From Nitrospirota bacterium (lineage in GTDB: Bacteria; Nitrospirota; Nitrospiria; Nitrospirales; UBA8639): a DNA stretch of 38,407 nucleotides. Shown piece after piece: positions 34,891-38,407 of the stretch (within the stretch, counting starts at the first letter, position 1; each line of letters opens with the position of its first letter). The position numbers and the translations under genes are program-made. The stretch is taken from positions 1 through 38,407 of the forward strand of contig JAQBUF010000030.1 in NCBI GenBank assembly GCA_027623995.1, read 5' to 3'. Below the pieces are notes generated by a model, which searched no databases, was not told the origin of the DNA, and saw only the letters and a program-made list of their open reading frames with translations.

Positions 34891-35792
34891 ATATCCTCAT
34901 TATCGGCAAAGACGGCATGGTCGCTCAGGAACTACGGGAATGCTTCCGCACGACCGGGATTGACGTGGTGTGTCAAGGCCGTCCAGAAGTTGATTTGTGC
35001 AAGCCTCAAACAATTCGAGATGTTCTTCTTCATGATCCGCCTTCAGTGATTATCAATGCCGCTGCGTATACGGCTGTTGATCAAGCAGAGACCGAGCCAG
35101 ATCTGGCGTTTGCGACTAATCGTGATGGCGTGAAATGCTTGGCCGAGGTTTCTCATGGCTTGGGCATCCCTTTGATTCACATCTCAACGGATTATGTGTT
35201 TGATGGTAAAAGCCGTCGCCCGTATCGAGAAGAAGATCCAAAAGCTCCACTGGGTGTGTACGGACAAAGTAAGTGGGACGGTGAAGAGGCGGTGCGGCAA
35301 TGCCACCCCCACCATATCATTCTTCGCACGGCCTGGCTGTATAGCATGTACGGTAAAAACTTTTTGAAGACGATTGTGGCCAGAGCCAAAGCGGGGAAGG
35401 ATTTACGAGTGGTCAATGATCAGCATGGGTGTCCCACCTGGGCGAAAGATGTGGCCTCGGCGGTGGTGGTGATCACCCAAATGATCCAAGAGGGCAAAGA
35501 CGTGTTGTGGGGCACCTACCACTTTTGTGGAGCCGGGGAAACCACGTGGTATGAATTTGCCCAAGCCATTATCAAGCGGGCTCAAGACATTTCGCCCTTC
35601 AAGTCTGGGCGCTTAGATCCCATTGCCACTGATGGATATCCTACCTTGGCCAAGCGACCCCTGTATTCCGTCCTCGATTGTTCCAAGATCGATCAAGTCT
35701 TTGGTATTCAGTCTCCCTCATGGCATGAGAGTATGCAGCAATGCGTAAAGGAGCTATGTGCATGTCCAGATTTTCTCCACGGTCAGTCTTAG
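34887..35792 (+). CDS. rmlD: dTDP-4-dehydrorhamnose reductase RmlD
   Basis: The 301-residue SDR enzyme starts from [19 protein letters not shown] with the Rossmann loop at 7-13, NAAAYTAVDQAE at 58-69, and the catalytic pair in YGQSKWDGE (Tyr125, Lys129). It reduces the 4-keto group to give dTDP-L-rhamnose. Its start overlaps the rmlC stop by 4 bp, and its end overlaps the rmlB start by 31 bp. Confidence 0.96.
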   Translation: MNILIIGKDGMVAQELRECFRTTGIDVVCQGRPEVDLCKPQTIRDVLLHDPPSVIINAAAYTAVDQAETEPDLAFATNRDGVKCLAEVSHGLGIPLIHISTDYVFDGKSRRPYREEDPKAPLGVYGQSKWDGEEAVRQCHPHHIILRTAWLYSMYGKNFLKTIVARAKAGKDLRVVNDQHGCPTWAKDVASAVVVITQMIQEGKDVLWGTYHFCGAGETTWYEFAQAIIKRAQDISPFKSGRLDPIATDGYPTLAKRPLYSVLDCSKIDQVFGIQSPSWHESMQQCVKELCACPDFLHGQS

Positions 35793-36793
35793 TCACCGGA
35801 GGAGCCGGATTCATTGGCTCGCATTTCGTTCGCGACCTCCTCACGACCAACTCTTCGGTGAACATCGTGAATCTCGATGCGCTGACCTATGCTGGTTCGC
35901 GAGATAATCTTGAAGGATCTGTTGATTCTAGCCAGCACACATTTATTCTCGGCAATATTTGCGATCAGGCGTTAGTGCCATCTCTATTGCGACAATATGA
36001 CATTGATACGGTGGTGCACTTCGCCGCGGAATCCCATGTGGATCGTGCCATTGCTGGCCCAGGGGTTTTCATTGAAACCAATGTGCAGGGGACGTTTGTG
36101 TTATTAGAAGAGACTCGAAAGTTTTGGTTGGAGGAAAAAGGTTGGGACCACACGCAATGTCGGTTTCATCATATATCAACGGATGAAGTATACGGAACGC
36201 TCGGTCCGGAAGACCCACCGTTTACGGAGACGACATCTTATGCGCCAAACTCCCCATATTCCGCGAGTAAAGCTGCCTCGGATCATTTAGTGAGAGCCTA
36301 TCAGCACACGTATCAATTGCCGACGACCACGACCAATTGTTCCAATAATTATGGTCCGTATCAACACCAAGAGAAGTTTATTCCTACCGTGATTCGTTCC
36401 TGTCTCAATGGCCACCCCATCCCCGTCTATGGTGACGGAACGAATGTGCGAGACTGGTTGTATGTCGAAGATCACTGCACAGGGATTTGGAACGTGATTG
36501 AACAGGGAAACCTCGGGGAGACCTACAATATAGGCGGCTCGAATAACTGGAGTAATATCAAGATCGTGAAGCTGCTGTGTCGAACGCTGGCCGAAGTCAC
36601 AGGGGAAAACGAAGAGAAATATTTGAAGCTGCTCAGTTTCGTCACCGATCGTCCAGGCCACGATTGGCGGTACGCAATCGATTCACGAAAAATTCAGACG
36701 GAACTCGGCTGGCAACCTGCCCATGAGTTCGAAGCCGGCATTCACAAAACCGTGGAATGGTATGTGACCAAGTGGCGACAATCTCACCCCTAA
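35762..36793 (+). CDS. rmlB: dTDP-glucose 4,6-dehydratase RmlB
   Basis: From the Met at 35762 (AAGGAG 9 bp upstream) the 343-residue SDR starts MSRFSPRSVLVTGGAGFIGS with the NAD loop at 13-20. It has HFAAESHVDRAI, STDEVYG and the catalytic YSASKAASDHL (Tyr166, Lys170), then YGPYQHQEKFIP. It makes dTDP-4-keto-6-deoxyglucose. Order A-C-D-B is less usual than B-D-A-C, but the set is complete. An earlier in-frame ATG at 35756 would put the ribosome site too close. Confidence 0.96.
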   Translation: MSRFSPRSVLVTGGAGFIGSHFVRDLLTTNSSVNIVNLDALTYAGSRDNLEGSVDSSQHTFILGNICDQALVPSLLRQYDIDTVVHFAAESHVDRAIAGPGVFIETNVQGTFVLLEETRKFWLEEKGWDHTQCRFHHISTDEVYGTLGPEDPPFTETTSYAPNSPYSASKAASDHLVRAYQHTYQLPTTTTNCSNNYGPYQHQEKFIPTVIRSCLNGHPIPVYGDGTNVRDWLYVEDHCTGIWNVIEQGNLGETYNIGGSNNWSNIKIVKLLCRTLAEVTGENEEKYLKLLSFVTDRPGHDWRYAIDSRKIQTELGWQPAHEFEAGIHKTVEWYVTKWRQSHP

Positions 36794-36850
36794 AAGGTCA
36801 GGAGCTGAAAAATTCGAAATTGGGTTGCATTATTGTTGGATGTTCTTGAA

Positions 36851-36890
36851 TTGACCTAATGGAGCCTGTTGTATATCATGACGTATATAC
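36851..36890 (+). promoter_or_regulatory. Promoter and operator of the second vapBC pair
   Basis: TTGACC (36851-36856) and TATCAT (36874-36879, 5 of 6 with TATAAT) are 17 bp apart. GTATAT (36871-36876) and ATATAC (36885-36890) are inverted arms covering the -10 box. GAGGAGG lies just before the start at 36905. An antitoxin dimer bound to the palindrome would block RNA polymerase directly. Confidence 0.65.
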
Positions 36891-36904
36891 ATGAGGAGGT
36901 TCGC

Positions 36905-37141
36905 ATGAAGACGGCAAAAATCTTTCGAAGTGGGAATAGCCAGGCGGTCAGGATACCGAAAGAATTTCAGCTAGAAGGTGATGAGGTGGAAATTCAAAAA
37001 AAAGGAAATGCCCTTATCTTAACGCCTACCAAGCAGTCCTGGGTTTCCCTCCTGGGAAGTCTTAAGAAATTCAGTGAAGATTTTATGGTTCATGGACGGA
37101 AGCAGCCGAAGATTCAAACCCGGGGCAAGCTCTTTTCATGA
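36905..37141 (+). CDS. vapB: VapB antitoxin, AbrB/SpoVT type
   Basis: The 78-residue protein starts MKTAKIFRSGNSQAVRIPKE, the swapped-hairpin AbrB fold found in VapB and MazE antitoxins. The C-terminal part (LGSLKKFSEDFMVHGRKQ) would wrap the toxin. I use the Met at 36905 because GAGGAGG lies 6 bp upstream; frames extending upstream run through the palindrome. The stop overlaps vapC by 4 bp (ATGA). Confidence 0.93.
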   Translation: MKTAKIFRSGNSQAVRIPKEFQLEGDEVEIQKKGNALILTPTKQSWVSLLGSLKKFSEDFMVHGRKQPKIQTRGKLFS

Positions 37142-37536
37142 AAATTATGCTCGATACCAATATCTGTATTTATATTATTAAACAGCAGCCGCAATCGGTT
37201 CTGGAAATATTTACATCCTTTGTGGTTGGAGATATTGGTATCTCTGTCATGACCCTCGCGGAATTGGAATTCGGAGTAAGCAAAAGCCTGCATCAAAAAC
37301 GAAATCGCCAAGCCCTCGAACAGTTCATTGAACCCTTGGAGGTTGCTACATTCGATGATAAGGCCGCCAGAGTGTATGGAGAGCTAAGAACAAAACTGGA
37401 AGCAAAAGGGCAACTCGTAGGTTCAATGGATCTGTTAATTGCAGCCCATGCCCTGAGCCTTGGTGTGCGAATTGCTACTAATAATGAACGAGAATTCAAA
37501 CGGGTCCCAGGTCTTCGCGTTGAGAATTGGGCCTAA
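37138..37536 (+). CDS. vapC: VapC PIN-domain toxin
   Basis: The 132-residue PIN domain has Asp6 (MLDTNICIYI), Glu42 (LAELEFGV), Asp98 (SMDLLIAAHAL) and NNEREF at 115-120, the complete active site for this VapC group (VapC4-like, fMet-tRNA or similar targets in relatives). It is probably an active RNase held by the AbrB-type antitoxin. It differs in type from the first VapBC, whose antitoxin is ribbon-helix-helix. Confidence 0.94.
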   Translation: MKIMLDTNICIYIIKQQPQSVLEIFTSFVVGDIGISVMTLAELEFGVSKSLHQKRNRQALEQFIEPLEVATFDDKAARVYGELRTKLEAKGQLVGSMDLLIAAHALSLGVRIATNNEREFKRVPGLRVENWA

Positions 37537-37545
37537 TTGCCGATT

Positions 37546-38184
37546 TTAGGAATTCGTTGAATGTCTTTGTGCCTGCGAATGGTAATTTGATTTTAAGTCT
37601 ATATTTTCCGCCTCAAGCTCGGCCACACGAAGTTTCAAGTTCTGAATTATTCCCTCCGTTTCTTCATCAACCCTTGGGGTAATGTGTTGTGGGCAATTGA
37701 CATCCCAGGCTTTCACGTAAAAGCGGATAATGCGTTCGGGCTTGCCTTTATAGTTGGCATCGTTGAGCTCGTCCAGAAGCTTTGGATCATTCTCCACTAC
37801 TTCCGCTGTGCCCCAAACTTTTATTCTTTGTTGGTTGGCGTAATCCATCAAAAAAATAAAGGCCTTGTTGTTTTCGGCGAGATTGCCAGCGGTAATGTAT
37901 TGTCGATTGCCCACAAAGTCGGCAAAGGCCAATGTGTGGTCATCCAATACCTTGAGAAACCCTTTTGGTCCGCCACGGTGTTGGATATAGGGCTGACCGT
38001 CCGCAGTGGCGGTGGCCAAGTAGAACGAGTCACGCTCGGCGATAAAATCTGAAAGGTCTTGGGTGATGGTGTCGGTCCAACCCCCTCGGTCTTCCATGCG
38101 TTCATCTTGTCTCCGTGAACCCATACGCTTTTGAATGGCTTTCACGGCTGGGGTAAAGGCAATATCGCTGATTGGTTGTTTCAT
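37546..38184 (-). CDS. Pyridoxamine 5'-phosphate oxidase-like flavin protein
   Basis: From the Met at 38184 (GGAGAACC upstream) the 212-residue protein has a split-barrel FMN-binding domain: FIAERDSFYLATATADGQPY, HRGGPKGFLKVLDDHTLAFAD, QYITAGNLAENNKAFIFLMD, then RIKVWGTAEVVEN. A C-terminal helix (IIQNLKLRVAELEAENID) looks like a coiled coil for dimerising. The family includes heme-degrading and F420/FMN-dependent enzymes. Its substrate cannot be told. Confidence 0.88.
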   Translation of the reverse strand: MKQPISDIAFTPAVKAIQKRMGSRRQDERMEDRGGWTDTITQDLSDFIAERDSFYLATATADGQPYIQHRGGPKGFLKVLDDHTLAFADFVGNRQYITAGNLAENNKAFIFLMDYANQQRIKVWGTAEVVENDPKLLDELNDANYKGKPERIIRFYVKAWDVNCPQHITPRVDEETEGIIQNLKLRVAELEAENIDLKSNYHSQAQRHSTNS

Positions 38185-38221
38185 GTTCGGTTCTCCTTTC
38201 TTATCACTATACGGATTCAGT

Positions 38222-38335
38222 TTATTTGTCCAAAAAACGTCGTATGTGTGCCGCGATGACCTTACCATCTTCCTCTAGCGCGAAGTGGCCCGTGTCTAGT
38301 AAATGGAATTCCAAATTTTTTAAATCCCGTTTATC
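38222..38335 (-). pseudogene. C-terminal remnant of an alpha/beta hydrolase
   Basis: On the minus strand the frame from about 38335 reads [20 protein letters not shown], then [17 protein letters not shown] and a stop at 38222-38224. GHFALEE near the end is the catalytic His and the following helix of haloalkane dehalogenase-like alpha/beta hydrolases. An in-frame TAG at 38336-38338 and unrelated sequence up to the window end show that the rest is missing. It lies directly upstream of the flavin protein gene on the same strand. Confidence 0.65.
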
Positions 38336-38407
38336 CTAAAAACGGCAGTTGGAAGATGGATTCTACCTAGAAAATCCACGTTCACCTCAGGAAATTATGT
38401 CGGATGA

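Noticed and set aside
38185-38268. N-terminal extension of the flavin protein to 38268
   Set aside because: The extra residues run through the tail of the hydrolase remnant in another frame. The Met at 38184 has a good ribosome site.

Overview
The window looks like an accessory-rich stretch of a free-living Gram-negative chromosome of about 50% GC. Lipoprotein signals, RlpA, RmlABCD, many VapBC or PIN modules, and DUF2959, DUF1326/DUF2182 and NfeD/FloA genes would fit Nitrospirota (Nitrospira-like). That is an inference from gene style, not a proof. No rRNA, tRNA or CRISPR array was recognised.

Left part (1-7300): a polymorphic-toxin (RHS) locus on the minus strand that has been cut up by one family of REP/RAYT mobile DNA. 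It holds a 5'-truncated RHS protein with a zincin-like HEGGH tip and a lipoprotein immunity candidate; an intact 928-bp RAYT transposase element with perfect terminal inverted repeats; a second RHS core fragment about 90% identical to part of the first; two copies of a 138-bp non-autonomous element (MITE) bracketing a lost RHS pre-toxin fragment; a 100-bp stub of another RAYT copy; and an orphan toxin tip with its own immunity candidate. Nine copies of one terminal sequence (TTGCAAGACCTGACCCCA or its complement) sit at nearly every module boundary. This is the most unusual part of the window.

Middle left (7300-15500, minus strand): a RapA-like SNF2 ATPase, a NYN nuclease, a DUF433/DUF5615 toxin-antitoxin pair whose toxin carries a nonsense codon, the rRNA methyltransferase RsmJ, a small secreted protein, a DUF2130 coiled-coil protein, a VapBC pair with a perfect palindrome at its start, and two decayed genes (a serine beta-lactamase-like tail and a frameshifted small repeat protein).

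Middle (15500-25000): a Lys-rich micro-protein, a membrane protein of unknown role, a DUF1326-DUF2182 pair, secreted proteins, an aldo/keto reductase, TerC, YnfA, a DUF2959 lipoprotein, a broken GlsB-family gene, a DEAD-box RNA helicase and an HxlR regulator.

Right (25000-38407): a CxxC micro-protein ahead of an RpoD-type sigma factor, an NfeD-FloA-small-protein membrane operon, a small lipoprotein, RlpA, a 152-bp inverted-repeat intergenic element, a GT39 glycosyltransferase followed by the dTDP-L-rhamnose operon rmlACDB with overlapping starts and stops, a second VapBC pair with a readable promoter/operator, a PNPOx-like flavin protein, and the tail of a lost alpha/beta hydrolase.
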